Origin: JBBQNY01 sp038255255 | GTDB taxonomy: Bacteria > Pseudomonadota > Gammaproteobacteria > Xanthomonadales > Ahniellaceae | Reading direction: 5' to 3' | Length of the DNA: 64,000 nt | Assembly: GCA_038255255.1 (NCBI GenBank) | Contig: JBBSLL010000003.1 | Span: 62,001 to 126,000, forward strand | Part shown: piece by piece, positions 52,648 to 61,634 of the stretch | How positions within the stretch are numbered: position 1 is the first letter of the stretch | Layout: the number at the start of each line of letters is the position of its first letter | Notes under the pieces: model-generated | The model's input: the letters and a program-made list of their open reading frames with translations, nothing else | Told to the model about the DNA's origin: nothing | The model's database searches: none | Position numbers and translations under genes: made by a program

Positions 52648-53849
52648 GCCGACCGCCAACGTCGCGCCGCAGTGCCGGCGATTCGCTCGATCACGAAGCC
52701 AACGGCAATCAACCACACCAGCCACGTCTCCATATCGAGGTCCCGCCGCAGAGGAACGGTCATCCGGCGGACTGACGGGTTCCTGATCGGCGCGACGTCC
52801 TTCGCCAGGGCACGCGCCGGTGAAACACCCGGCGGATGCAGCATCTCCCGGAGCGCCGATGCGAAGGAACCGTCGAGAACGCCAGGCAGCGCTGCCGGAT
52901 CAAGAGCTGCCTCGAGGCGCACCACGCGTCCGCGTCCGGACCGGACGGTACGCGCGAGCGCCCTGCCATCGTCGTCCCGCCACGCCACTGCCGACGAAGC
53001 AAAGGACACTCTCGTGTTGGTGCGCGGCTCGACCAGGATCGTGCCGCCAGCGAGCACCCAATCAATCACCTCGCGAGGCAGGTCGCCCGAGCGCAGCCAC
53101 ACGAGGGCGCCGCGGCGGTCGGCCGGAAGATTTGCGGAGCTCGACACGTCGGGAAGCGCCTGCCCCTGCATGGGCTTCGCAGCGGGAGCGGAGTGCCCGA
53201 TGGCCCATGCCCGCCACGCCGCGCGCAAATAGATGAGCGCACTCTCGCGATCCGCATCGAAGCGCACGGCAAAAGGCACTCGCGCCGCTCCGCGCGGAAC
53301 CGACACGTTTGCCGCGCCCGGCGCGACACGCCAGCGGACCGGGCGGGCCAGTTCGATCGAAGCCCCGTCGAGCCCCGCCAACTCGCGCGGCACCCAGACA
53401 GTCAGCGGTGCGGCAGCGGGCAGGCGCGCGTCCAGTTCCCTCAACAAACTGCCGATCGGCGCCCCCGGTTGCGGCGCGGGCTGGTCCAGCCGGGGCAAGC
53501 CGGGTGACAGCCAACGACGTTCATCGACGCTGTCCTTCGCCGGCAGTGGCACGGCCGCGGGGCTCACGCCAGGGACGACCACCGTCCACGCACGACTTCG
53601 CATCCCTCCCGTCCACACAGGCCCCGCAAGCAACAACGCAATCGCCGTCACCAACGCGAGCCGCACGAGCAGCAGACCGTGTTCGACCAGGCGCAGGCGT
53701 CGACGCGGCCGGGCATGTGCAGCAAGCCAGCGCAAGGCGGCGAAGTCGACGGTACGGTATTCCGATCGCCTTGCGAGATGCAGCAGCAGCGGAACCAGCA
53801 GCGCGCCGAGCGCCAGCAAACCAATCGGGAACACGAACGTGAGATTCAT
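52644..53849 (-). CDS. BatA N-terminal-domain membrane protein
   Basis: A 401-residue protein beginning with the typical BatA/aerotolerance segment: a first membrane helix (FVFPIGLLALGALLVPLLLHL), the RRSEYRTVDFAALRWL motif and a second helix (HGLLLVRLALVTAIALLLA). The periplasmic middle has no von Willebrand metal site, so it is the BatA-like rather than the VWA subunit; a last helix lies near the end (WLVWLIAVGFVIERI). It overlaps both neighbours by 4 bases. It should form a membrane complex served by MoxR. Confidence 0.85.
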   Translation of the reverse strand: MNLTFVFPIGLLALGALLVPLLLHLARRSEYRTVDFAALRWLAAHARPRRRLRLVEHGLLLVRLALVTAIALLLAGPVWTGGMRSRAWTVVVPGVSPAAVPLPAKDSVDERRWLSPGLPRLDQPAPQPGAPIGSLLRELDARLPAAAPLTVWVPRELAGLDGASIELARPVRWRVAPGAANVSVPRGAARVPFAVRFDADRESALIYLRAAWRAWAIGHSAPAAKPMQGQALPDVSSSANLPADRRGALVWLRSGDLPREVIDWVLAGGTILVEPRTNTRVSFASSAVAWRDDDGRALARTVRSGRGRVVRLEAALDPAALPGVLDGSFASALREMLHPPGVSPARALAKDVAPIRNPSVRRMTVPLRRDLDMETWLVWLIAVGFVIERIAGTAARRWRSA

Positions 53850-54742
53850 GCCGGCGCTTGCCGCGACCCGAGCAGGATGTGCAGCGGCTCGTCGACCGGC
53901 TGGTCCAGGAAATACTCAGCACTTCGCACCCCGGCAGCGGCGAGCCTTGCGCGCAGGCCCTCGCGCGCATTCGCGAATGCATCGATGAATGCAGCGCGCG
54001 ATGCCGGGGCGTCCGTGAGGATCTCCACAGATGACTCGGGATCGCGGAAGCGCTGGCCGCCAGCGAACGGGAAATCGCGTTCCTCCTGAGTGAGCGTGAC
54101 AATGCTGACCACGTCGCGGCCTGCCAGCGCGAGGCGCTCCAGGAACGCCACGCAACCCTCGTCGAAGTGGTCGCCGATCATCAGCACCAGGTCGCCCGCA
54201 CGAATGTGTTCCCAGAGCGGGCGCAGGACGGGCTCTGCCGGCCACTTGCCGGCGGCCTGGGCATTCGCCGCCGCGAGCGCGCAGCGATCCCGATGCCGTC
54301 CGCCGGTGCCGAGCGATGTGAGCGCGACGGAATCTTCGCCGATCAGCACGGTGCCGAAGGCGTCGCCCTGACGCAGGGCTATTTCAATTACGCAGAGCGC
54401 CATGATCCGCGCGGCATCGAGCCGACTCCATCCCGGGCGCGCGACATCGGCCTGTCCCATCGACGCCGACGTGTCGAGGAGCAACCACACGCGCAGCGGA
54501 CTGTCGCGGTCGGCCTCGCGAACGAAGTACCGATCCGACCGGGCAAACAGCTTCCAGTCGATGCGACGGGGCTCATCCCCTTGCTCGTATGCGCGGTACT
54601 GGGCGAACTCGAGCCCTGCGCCGCGGCTTCGACTCGGGTGCTGCCCCACTCCGGGCGCGAGCGTGACACCTCGGGAAGACAGGCGCAGGGCACGCACCCG
54701 CGCCAGCACATCCGGAGGAATCCCAGGCTGGACGCTCTTCAT
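53846..54742 (-). CDS. DUF58 protein with a VWA-type fold
   Basis: A 298-residue soluble protein. The DUF58 signature EFAQYRAYEQGDEPRRIDWKLFAR is near residue 45, and the metal-ion-dependent adhesion site DTSASMG is near residue 90, with IGDHFDEG later. Such proteins are partners of MoxR ATPases. It overlaps the BatA-like gene by 4 bases and starts 121 bases after moxR; that gap holds a small CGCATGCATGCG palindrome at 54838-54849 and no gene. Confidence 0.92.
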   Translation of the reverse strand: MKSVQPGIPPDVLARVRALRLSSRGVTLAPGVGQHPSRSRGAGLEFAQYRAYEQGDEPRRIDWKLFARSDRYFVREADRDSPLRVWLLLDTSASMGQADVARPGWSRLDAARIMALCVIEIALRQGDAFGTVLIGEDSVALTSLGTGGRHRDRCALAAANAQAAGKWPAEPVLRPLWEHIRAGDLVLMIGDHFDEGCVAFLERLALAGRDVVSIVTLTQEERDFPFAGGQRFRDPESSVEILTDAPASRAAFIDAFANAREGLRARLAAAGVRSAEYFLDQPVDEPLHILLGSRQAPA

Positions 54743-54863
54743 GTGTTCGTGGAGCTGAATTGATGAGGCATGCTGCGCGCGTCCACGGGTCGAGCGGTGG
54801 CGCTGGATACCGGGACGGTGCAGCCCGCCACACTATTCGCATGCATGCGGGCGGGTTCGATGT

Positions 54864-55859
54864 TCAGTGCGGCGCAGGCACCGCCCGCAACAACGCCTCG
54901 ACGACGTCGTCGGGCGTCTTGCGCTCTGCCTCCGCCGTAAAGCTCAACAGCAATCGGTGCCGGAGGACCGGCGCCGCAAGTGCGCGCACGTCGTCACGCG
55001 TCGCCGCGAAACGTCCCTGCAGCAACGCACGAGCCTTGGCAGCGAGCACCCAGGCCTGGCCCGCGCGCGGACCCGCGCCCCATTTGACCCATTGCCCGAT
55101 CGCCGGGTCCGCGCCCGCGTGGGGACGACTTGCGCGTACCAGTTGCGTAATCCAACCGAGCAGGTCGTCGCTCAGGTGCACCTCGCGCGTCAGGCGTTGC
55201 AGCTCGATGACTTCGGCTGCGTGCATCACCTGGGGAATGTCGTAGGTGTGGGTGCCGGTGGTCTGCGAAAGGATCGCGCGCTCGTCGGCCTCGTCGGGAT
55301 ATCCGACGCGGACGTTGAGCAGGAAGCGGTCGAGCTGCGCTTCCGGCAGCGGATACGTACCAGCCTGTTCGATCGGGTTCTGGGTCGCCAGCACGAAGAA
55401 CGGTTCAGGCAGCGCGTGCGTGATGCCCGCGTAGCTCACCGTGTGCTCCTGCATCGCCTCGAGCAGCGCAGCCTGCGTTTTTGGCGGCGTGCGATTGAGT
55501 TCGTCAGCCAGCAGCAGATTGGTGAAGACGGGACCGCGCTGGAACTTGAATTGGCGCCGACCGGTGCCGTGCTCTTCCTCCAGTATCTCCGTGCCGAGGA
55601 TGTCGCTCGGCATGAGGTCCGGCGTGAACTGCACGCGCCGGAAATCCAGAGCCAGCGCCTGGCCCAGCGTGCGCACCAGCAGGGTTTTGCCGAGCCCGGG
55701 GACACCCTCGATCAGGCAGTGGCCGCCCGCCAGCAACGCCACGAGCAGCTGTTCCACCACCTCATGCTGGCCGACGATGGCCCGCGCGATCGCGGCGCGC
55801 AGATCGTCGAGCTTCGAGAGCTTCGCCTTTACTTCGGCTTCCGTCAGCGTTGATTGCAT
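54864..55859 (-). CDS. MoxR-family AAA+ ATPase
   Basis: A 331-residue ATPase. Walker A GVPGLGKTLLVRTLG, Walker B LLADELNRTPPKTQAALLEAMQE, the arginine-finger region LLNVRVGYPDEADE and sensor-II-like segment are intact. MoxR proteins act as chaperones that mature or activate complexes holding VWA proteins, here DUF58 and the BatA-like protein. The ATG at 55859 follows a purine-rich GGGAGAGG; the GTG one codon earlier is less likely. It lies 58 bases after the DUF4159 gene. Confidence 0.95.
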   Translation of the reverse strand: MQSTLTEAEVKAKLSKLDDLRAAIARAIVGQHEVVEQLLVALLAGGHCLIEGVPGLGKTLLVRTLGQALALDFRRVQFTPDLMPSDILGTEILEEEHGTGRRQFKFQRGPVFTNLLLADELNRTPPKTQAALLEAMQEHTVSYAGITHALPEPFFVLATQNPIEQAGTYPLPEAQLDRFLLNVRVGYPDEADERAILSQTTGTHTYDIPQVMHAAEVIELQRLTREVHLSDDLLGWITQLVRASRPHAGADPAIGQWVKWGAGPRAGQAWVLAAKARALLQGRFAATRDDVRALAAPVLRHRLLLSFTAEAERKTPDDVVEALLRAVPAPH

Positions 55860-55917
55860 CACCTCTCCCTCGAATCCCGAATCCGGCTGTTGTACGGGCG
55901 ACGCCAGTCGCGTGAGA

Positions 55918-56646
55918 TCAGGACGTGAGGGCGTACATCACGATGTTGACCGCGAAGCGCGTGTTGTCCTCCGCGAGGAAACGCTTGTTGCGCCAATCGT
56001 AATCCCACTCGCAACCGTAATCCTTGTTGCTGTAGAGCACACCCAGCCGGCCATCGATCTCGATTCCACGCAGATAGTCGTGGACGAGGTCGTCACCCCA
56101 TCCATTCAGTTCGAAGCTCGTAGCAGGCGGACCGTCGAACTCGAAAAAACTACGGTAGATCGCATGGTTCTTCGGCAGCCGCCCCATCGCGTCGGCGCCG
56201 AACATGTCGGCCATCTGGCGCTCGAACGAACGAGCAAACAAGCCATCGATGTCGTGATTGCAGTCGTCCACGAACACGAAGCCGCCGTTGCGCACGTAGC
56301 GCTCGAAATTGCGCTTTTCGACAGGATTGAACTCGACGAGCTTGTGGCCGGCGAGGTAGCAGAAGGCAGCCGTGAGCGGCTTCGAGTCCCCGAGTGCGAC
56401 CACGCGTTCCTGCGGGTCCACCCTGAGCGTGGTGTAGTCGATCAGCGAAGTGATGACATTCGCAGGCGTGCGCTGGTCGACGTCCCAGTCGCCGGATTCG
56501 TACATCAGGCGCGTGAACGTGAAATCGTAATCCGACGGGACTGGATCCGCGGAAAAGGCCATGCCCGGCCAAGTCGCGGCCCCCGCCAAAGCCGCCGCAA
56601 CGAGCTGCAGCGCCTTGCGGCGCTGCGGGTCGGGACTAGACCGCAT
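55918..56646 (-). CDS. DUF4159 protein with a twin-arginine-type leader
   Basis: A 242-residue protein. Residues 8-33 read RRKALQLVAAALAGAATWPGMAFSA, a leader with a double arginine and alanine-rich core, suggesting Tat or Sec export. The mature part is the DUF4159 fold (FTFTRLMYESGDWDVDQRTPANVITSL, GGFVFVDDCNHDIDG), related to the glutamine-amidotransferase-like family but with no catalytic Cys obvious. It overlaps the TldE end by 11 bases. Role unknown. Confidence 0.87.
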   Translation of the reverse strand: MRSSPDPQRRKALQLVAAALAGAATWPGMAFSADPVPSDYDFTFTRLMYESGDWDVDQRTPANVITSLIDYTTLRVDPQERVVALGDSKPLTAAFCYLAGHKLVEFNPVEKRNFERYVRNGGFVFVDDCNHDIDGLFARSFERQMADMFGADAMGRLPKNHAIYRSFFEFDGPPATSFELNGWGDDLVHDYLRGIEIDGRLGVLYSNKDYGCEWDYDWRNKRFLAEDNTRFAVNIVMYALTS

Positions 56647-57970
56647 CCGAAAGCGAAGTGAAGGTGAAGTCGCGGAGCTTCATCGGCGGGATCATCATGA
56701 GGAGCGGCGACTCATCGCCGGACAGCCGCACGGGCTTGCCGAGTTCCTCGACGTTGTTGAGCATGATCACCGGCGACTCGTTGAAGCGGAAATTCTTGAT
56801 CGGGTACTTGATCTCGCCGTCCTCGATGTAGAACGTGCCGTCGCGCGTGAGCCCGGTCAACAACATGGTCTGCGGGTCGACCAGGCGGATGTACCAGGTG
56901 CGCGAAACCAGAACGCCTCTCGCCGTGGACGCCACCAGCTCGGCAGTCGACTTGGTGCCGCCCGTCATCACCAGGTTTCCCGGCACGCCAAGCGCGTCCT
57001 TTTCCTTGAGCTTGGCCCAGTAGCGCGAATAGCGAAGCTGCTCGACCTTGCCGCCCTTGATGATGTCGACGCGGTCGCGCGGCAGGCCTTCGCCATCCCA
57101 CGGAACCACTGCCAGCCCGGGATGCGACGGATCGGAGAACATGTTGACGCGCGAATCGAACACTTTTTCGCCGATCTTGTTGCCGCCGCCTTTCTTCGTC
57201 AGGAAGCTGCGGCCCTCGTCGGCCTGGCGTGCGTCGAAGCCGAACATCATGAAGGAGATCAATCCGGCCGCGGCAGCGGGTTCGAGGATCACGGTGTACT
57301 TGCCGGGCTCAAGCGCCTTGGCGCCGGCCGAACCCTTCGCCTTGGCGATACCGGTCCGTATCGCCTCGCTCGCGTCGAATTTCGAAACTGCATCCTCGTT
57401 GCGTCCTACCCAGCCCGAACCGCTGCCGTCTTCGGTGCGCACGGTGCAGGTGTAATCGAGCGTGGTCGCGCGCTGGTAAGCGAAGTTGCCGTTGCTGTTG
57501 GCGAGCGCGGTGAAGCCGACGCTGTCGTTCAGGAAGCCGGCCGCGATGAGCTTTTCGGCCTTGCAGGGATCGATCGAATCCTTGGCGACCTCGGCCCGGT
57601 ATTCGGGCGTGATCGCGGCGATGCTGTCGTCGAATGTTTTCGACGACTCGTAGTCTTGCTTCGGCAGCGCCGGCATGAACTCCGGATTCTCCGGTGCGAG
57701 CTTCGCGAGTTCCTCGGCACGCCTCACGACCCGTTCGAGCGATGCGTCGTCGAACTGGTTGATCGTGGCGGTGCCGACGCGCTTGCCGTAGGCCACCTGC
57801 ACGCTGAGCGACACATTGCTCACCACGCCGCTGGTCGACACGTTGTTCAACGCGAAGCGGACGTTGCCCTCTGTCGAACCCGCCAGTGTCGCGGTGCACT
57901 CGTCTGCTTTCGACAGCGCGACAACCTTTTCGAGAATCGCGCGCGCCTGTTCTTCGGTGTACATGATCAT
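56636..57970 (-). CDS. TldE/PmbA-family protein (non-catalytic partner)
   Basis: A 444-residue protein of the TldE branch: ARAILEKVVALSKADECTATLAG at the N-terminus, IAKAKGSAGAKALEPGKYTVILEPAAAAGL in the middle and LTGLTRDGTFYIEDGEIKYPIKNFRFNES near the end. It lacks the HExxxH zinc motif, as TldE subunits do, and forms a heterodimer with TldD. No leader is visible. The ATG at 57970 has GGAG nine bases upstream; a second in-frame ATG is two codons later. It follows tldD by 28 bases. Confidence 0.9.
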   Translation of the reverse strand: MIMYTEEQARAILEKVVALSKADECTATLAGSTEGNVRFALNNVSTSGVVSNVSLSVQVAYGKRVGTATINQFDDASLERVVRRAEELAKLAPENPEFMPALPKQDYESSKTFDDSIAAITPEYRAEVAKDSIDPCKAEKLIAAGFLNDSVGFTALANSNGNFAYQRATTLDYTCTVRTEDGSGSGWVGRNEDAVSKFDASEAIRTGIAKAKGSAGAKALEPGKYTVILEPAAAAGLISFMMFGFDARQADEGRSFLTKKGGGNKIGEKVFDSRVNMFSDPSHPGLAVVPWDGEGLPRDRVDIIKGGKVEQLRYSRYWAKLKEKDALGVPGNLVMTGGTKSTAELVASTARGVLVSRTWYIRLVDPQTMLLTGLTRDGTFYIEDGEIKYPIKNFRFNESPVIMLNNVEELGKPVRLSGDESPLLMMIPPMKLRDFTFTSLSDAV

Positions 57971-57998
57971 TCGGGAATCTCCAGACGGTACTGCGCGC

Positions 57999-59633
57999 TC
58001 AGCCCAGGCTGCGGGCGGTATTGATGACGTTGACGCCGTTGAAGCGCGTCGTGCTCGAACCATGCGAGACCGCCGACGACTGGCTCGGCTGGCCCTTGCC
58101 GTCGAAGAACGAACCGTTGAGCCGGTAGTCGCTCTCGTCGCAGACTGCCACGCAGGAATTCCAGAATTCCGGCGTGCGGATCTGGTACGCCACGTCCTCG
58201 AGCATGCGCGTGATCTTGCCGTTCTTGATTTCGTAGAACAGCTGGCCGCCGAACTGCGCGTTGTAGCGTTGCTGATCGATCGAGAACGAGCCATCGCCGA
58301 CGATGTAGATGCCATTCTCGACGTCCTTGATCATGGCTTCCGCGTCGAGCGGCTTGTTGCCAGGCGCGAGCGAGACGTTGGCCATGCGCTGGAACTGCAC
58401 GCTGGACCATGAGTCCGCATAGCAGCATCCATGCGATGCGTCCTCGCCCAGGATATGGACCTGGTCGCGGGTCGCCTGGTAATTCACGAGCGTGCCGTCC
58501 TTGACGAGGTCCCAGCGACGGGTCTTGACGCCCTCGTCGTCGTAGCCGACCGCGCCCAGGCTCCCCGGCTGCGTCTTGTCGGCGAACAGCGTGACCTTAT
58601 CGCTGCCGTACTGGAATTTTTCCTTGCGCTTGTCGAGCGTCGCGAAACTGGTGCCGGCGTAATTCGCCTCGTATCCGAGCACGCGATCGAGTTCGAGCGG
58701 GTGTCCGACCGATTCGTGGATCGTGAGCCACAGGTGCGAGGGGTCGAGCACGAGGTCGTACTTGCCGGGCTTGACCGACGGCGCGGTCAGCTTCTCGCGT
58801 GCCTGCCGGGCCGCGGCGATGGCGTCCTCGCGCAGGTCGTAGGTCTTGCCATAGCCGATCACCCCACCCGGCAGCTTCACCTTGTCGCCCGCGGCGCCGT
58901 CGAGGTATTCGTAGCCCATTCCCGCCGGCGCCGAGATGCCATCGCGCGTGCGGAACTTCCCGCTTTTCTTGTCGATGGCGGTTGCGGACGTCGGTACCCA
59001 GATGCGGTGCACGTCCTGGTCGATGTAGGAACCATCGGTCGAAGCGAAGTATTTCTGCTCGTTGACCAGGAACATGAGCGTGTTGACGTAGTCCGCGCCC
59101 GCCTTCATGGCCGCCGCGTTGACATCCAGCAGCAACTCGACCTTTTCCTTGATCGGAACCAGCATTGCGTTCTTGCGGATCGGAGTGGCCCACGCAACCT
59201 CGCCGACGCCGGGCGTCTTGGCGAGTTGGACGGGCGCGGTCTGGTTCTTCGAGTTCGCCTTTGCAATGGCCGCCGCCTGGCGCGCGGCACCGGCGACACC
59301 CTTGTCGGTAAGGTCACTCGTGGCTGAAAAGCCCCACGTTCCGTTGACGAGTACACGCACGCCAACGCCGGTCGATTCGGTGTTGACCACGTTCTGGACC
59401 TTGTCCTCGCGCGTGATCACGAACTGCTGCAGGTAGCGCCCGATGCGCACGTCGCAGTAGCTGGCGCCCGCATCGTTGGCCGCTGCCAGCGCGGTGTCGG
59501 CGAGCGCCTTCTTCATCGCGACGTCGAGCCTGGTGCCGAGCACTTCGGCAGGGACCGACTGGGCGAATGCGCGGGGGACAGCGAGTCCGCCAAGCCCCAT
59601 GCCGGTGAGAATCATGAAATCGCGTCTATGCAC
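57999..59633 (-). CDS. TldD-family zinc metallopeptidase with a Tat-type leader
   Basis: A 544-residue protein with the catalytic HExxxH at His306-Glu307-His311 (HESVGHPLELD), and the TldD C-terminal landmarks (SSVQFQRMANVSLAPGN, YNAQFGGQLFYEIKNGKI). Its first 26 residues, MHRRDFMILTGMGLGGLAVP.., form a twin-arginine leader ending AQS. The GTG start at 59633 has GGAG seven bases upstream; longer readings from 59759 place the leader inside. TldD/TldE cut small unfolded proteins and ribosomal peptides in other bacteria; export here would put that activity in the periplasm. It heads the MoxR locus. Confidence 0.9.
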   Translation of the reverse strand: MHRRDFMILTGMGLGGLAVPRAFAQSVPAEVLGTRLDVAMKKALADTALAAANDAGASYCDVRIGRYLQQFVITREDKVQNVVNTESTGVGVRVLVNGTWGFSATSDLTDKGVAGAARQAAAIAKANSKNQTAPVQLAKTPGVGEVAWATPIRKNAMLVPIKEKVELLLDVNAAAMKAGADYVNTLMFLVNEQKYFASTDGSYIDQDVHRIWVPTSATAIDKKSGKFRTRDGISAPAGMGYEYLDGAAGDKVKLPGGVIGYGKTYDLREDAIAAARQAREKLTAPSVKPGKYDLVLDPSHLWLTIHESVGHPLELDRVLGYEANYAGTSFATLDKRKEKFQYGSDKVTLFADKTQPGSLGAVGYDDEGVKTRRWDLVKDGTLVNYQATRDQVHILGEDASHGCCYADSWSSVQFQRMANVSLAPGNKPLDAEAMIKDVENGIYIVGDGSFSIDQQRYNAQFGGQLFYEIKNGKITRMLEDVAYQIRTPEFWNSCVAVCDESDYRLNGSFFDGKGQPSQSSAVSHGSSTTRFNGVNVINTARSLG

Positions 59634-59775
59634 GGCGGAACTCCGACGGTGCGGCCCTTGCGGGCACGGAAGAATCAGGATCCTGCGCGCCGGGTAATGG
59701 CGGCGCAGCGAAGTGATGCTGAAGCGTTGGCGGCTGGTCCGGCAAGTGACGAATGGCATGGGTCACGCGAGCAGC

Positions 59776-60375
59776 CTATTTTCGCGAGACATGCGGGCTG
59801 TCGCGCACGTACCAGCGCCAGGGCTCCGAAGCGGCCCGGCGAATACCGACACGCGTGGTGACAATTGGATTCGCGGGGGGAGCCTGCCCATCATCCACGA
59901 TCGTGCAACCCCCGGCACCCGTGACCAGATCGATGCCGTCCTGCGCACGCGCGATTCCAAGCGCCTGGCACAGCCGCGCGGGACCGCGGCAAAGATCGCG
60001 GTCCGCCCGACACAGCGGCCGCGCCGCGCGCATCGCCTCGATGCCGGTCAGGGGTTCGAGTGCGCGGAGCAACACGGCGACGCCCTCGCCTTCCTCGCCG
60101 CAGACCGGGTTGCAGCACCAGTGCATGCCATACGTGAAGTACACATAGAGCAGCCCGGGTAAGCCGAACATGGTTTCGTTGCGCGCGGTCTTGCCGCGGT
60201 ACGCATGCGCAGCTGCGTCGATGGCGCCGCAGTAGGCTTCGGTCTCGACGATCCGGCCGCTGCGGCCATCACCTGCGACCAGGACCTTGCCCAGCAGTGC
60301 GGGCGCGACGAGGCGTGGATCGCGACGGTAGAACTCGCGCGACAACACCTTTGGACGCTTTCGATTGGACGACAA
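59776..60375 (-). CDS. DNA-3-methyladenine glycosylase (AAG/MPG family)
   Basis: A 199-residue base-excision-repair enzyme. LSREFYRRDPRLVAPALLGKVLV is the family N-terminus, IVETEAYCGAIDAAAHAYRGK holds the catalytic Glu46 and the intercalating Tyr48, and GLLYVYFTYGMHWCCN is the base-pocket strand. It removes alkylated or deaminated purines. The start is TTG at 60375, as no ATG or GTG lies near the conserved N-terminus. It diverges from the iron-transport operon across 187 bases. Confidence 0.92.
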   Translation of the reverse strand: MSSNRKRPKVLSREFYRRDPRLVAPALLGKVLVAGDGRSGRIVETEAYCGAIDAAAHAYRGKTARNETMFGLPGLLYVYFTYGMHWCCNPVCGEEGEGVAVLLRALEPLTGIEAMRAARPLCRADRDLCRGPARLCQALGIARAQDGIDLVTGAGGCTIVDDGQAPPANPIVTTRVGIRRAASEPWRWYVRDSPHVSRK

Positions 60376-60465
60376 AGGCCTGTCCCTGTGGCTCGCACGA
60401 CGCTACTGCACTGTATCTCCCACTTCTGACCGGGCGTTACGCCACTCTCCACAATCCTCCACCGA

Positions 60466-60493
60466 TTGACTCTCAAATGAGAATGATTATCAT
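60466..60493 (+). promoter_or_regulatory. Promoter of the iron-transport operon
   Basis: TTGACT (60466-60471) and TATCAT (60488-60493) are spaced by 16 bases, each one base from consensus. The Fur box overlaps the spacer and -10, so bound Fur would block RNA polymerase. Confidence 0.65.
60478..60492 (+). promoter_or_regulatory. Fur box
   Basis: TGAGAATGATTATCA matches the 7-1-7 Fur consensus TGATAATNATTATCA at all but one defined position. It lies over the -10 element of the promoter, upstream of a ferric-iron importer, which is the expected target. Confidence 0.85.
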
Positions 60494-60562
60494 GTAGAAC
60501 TGATTTCCAGCAGGAAATCACACCGCCAATTCCGGCCAAGCTTGCCATTCGGAAAACCTCCT

Positions 60563-61618
60563 ATGTCGCGTGCCTCTCCCGGTGGCCCCCTTGCAGGCGG
60601 CACGCGACGACTGGCGTGGGTCGCTCTTCTTGCCCTGGGCAGTACAGCCGCCGCCGGCGCGGCAGAAGTCAACCTCTATACGACGCGCGAGCCAGGATTG
60701 ATCCAGCCGCTGCTGGACGAGTTCGAGAAGCGATCCGGCATCGAAGTCAACACGATCTTCATGGCCGAGGGACTGCTCGAGCGCGTGCGCGCCGAAGGCA
60801 CCCGTTCGCCGGCCGACGTGTTGATGACGGTCGATTCCGGCAACCTGCTCGATCTGGTGCGCGCCGGCGTGACGCAGGGCGTGCGCAGTGACGCGCTCGC
60901 GAAAGCGATTCCCGCTCACCTGCGCGGAGGCACCGGACATTGGTACGCGCTGTCCTTGCGCGATCGCGTCCTGTACGGCGCGAAGTCCCTGGATCTGGCC
61001 GGTTTTGCGTATGAGGATCTGGCAAAGCCCGAGTGGAAGGGGCGCGTGTGCATCCGCTCGGGACAGCATCCCTACAACACCAGCCTCATCGCGGCGATGA
61101 TCGCGCACTCAGGGGCGGAAAAAACGGAAGCCTGGCTGCGCGGTGTAAAGGCCAATCTCGCACGCAAACCCGCGGGGGGCGACCGTGACGTGGCGCGCGA
61201 TATTCTCGGCGGCATCTGCGACATCGGCATCGCCAACGCCTACTACGTCGGGCGCATGAAAAACGCAGCGCCCGGAGAAGCGGAACGCGCCTGGGGCGAG
61301 GCGATCCAGGTTGTCCGCCCGGTGTTCGCGAGCGCAGCAAGAGGCGGCACGCATGTCAACGTCAGTGGCGCGGCCGTGGCGCGGCACGCACCGAACCGTG
61401 GCAACGCCGTCAAGCTGCTCGAGTACCTGGTGACCGACGATGCCCAGAGTCGCTACGCGCGTGCAAACTACGAGTATCCGGTTAAGCGCGGCGTCGCCCT
61501 GGATCCCATCGTCGCGAGTTTTGGAACGCTCAAGGTCGACACGCTTCCACTCTCCGAGATCGCACGTCACCGGCGGGCCGCGAGCGAACTGGTAGACAAG
61601 GTGGGATTCGACCACTGA
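60563..61618 (+). CDS. Ferric-iron ABC transporter, periplasmic binding protein (FbpA/FutA-type)
   Basis: A 351-residue solute-binding protein. The signal peptide runs to about residue 34 (WVALLALGSTAAAGAAE), followed by VNLYTTREPGLIQPLLDEFEKRSGIEV. The double tyrosine of the iron site is in IANAYYVGRMK, and FSAEP-type C-terminal features (NYEYPVKRGV) match the family. It binds Fe3+ in the periplasm and feeds the permease behind it. The ATG at 60563 starts the leader; a TTG at 60542 is a poor alternative. The promoter with the Fur box is about 70 bases upstream. Confidence 0.92.
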   Translation: MSRASPGGPLAGGTRRLAWVALLALGSTAAAGAAEVNLYTTREPGLIQPLLDEFEKRSGIEVNTIFMAEGLLERVRAEGTRSPADVLMTVDSGNLLDLVRAGVTQGVRSDALAKAIPAHLRGGTGHWYALSLRDRVLYGAKSLDLAGFAYEDLAKPEWKGRVCIRSGQHPYNTSLIAAMIAHSGAEKTEAWLRGVKANLARKPAGGDRDVARDILGGICDIGIANAYYVGRMKNAAPGEAERAWGEAIQVVRPVFASAARGGTHVNVSGAAVARHAPNRGNAVKLLEYLVTDDAQSRYARANYEYPVKRGVALDPIVASFGTLKVDTLPLSEIARHRRAASELVDKVGFDH

Positions 61619-61634
61619 TGCTGGCCACCTGACG

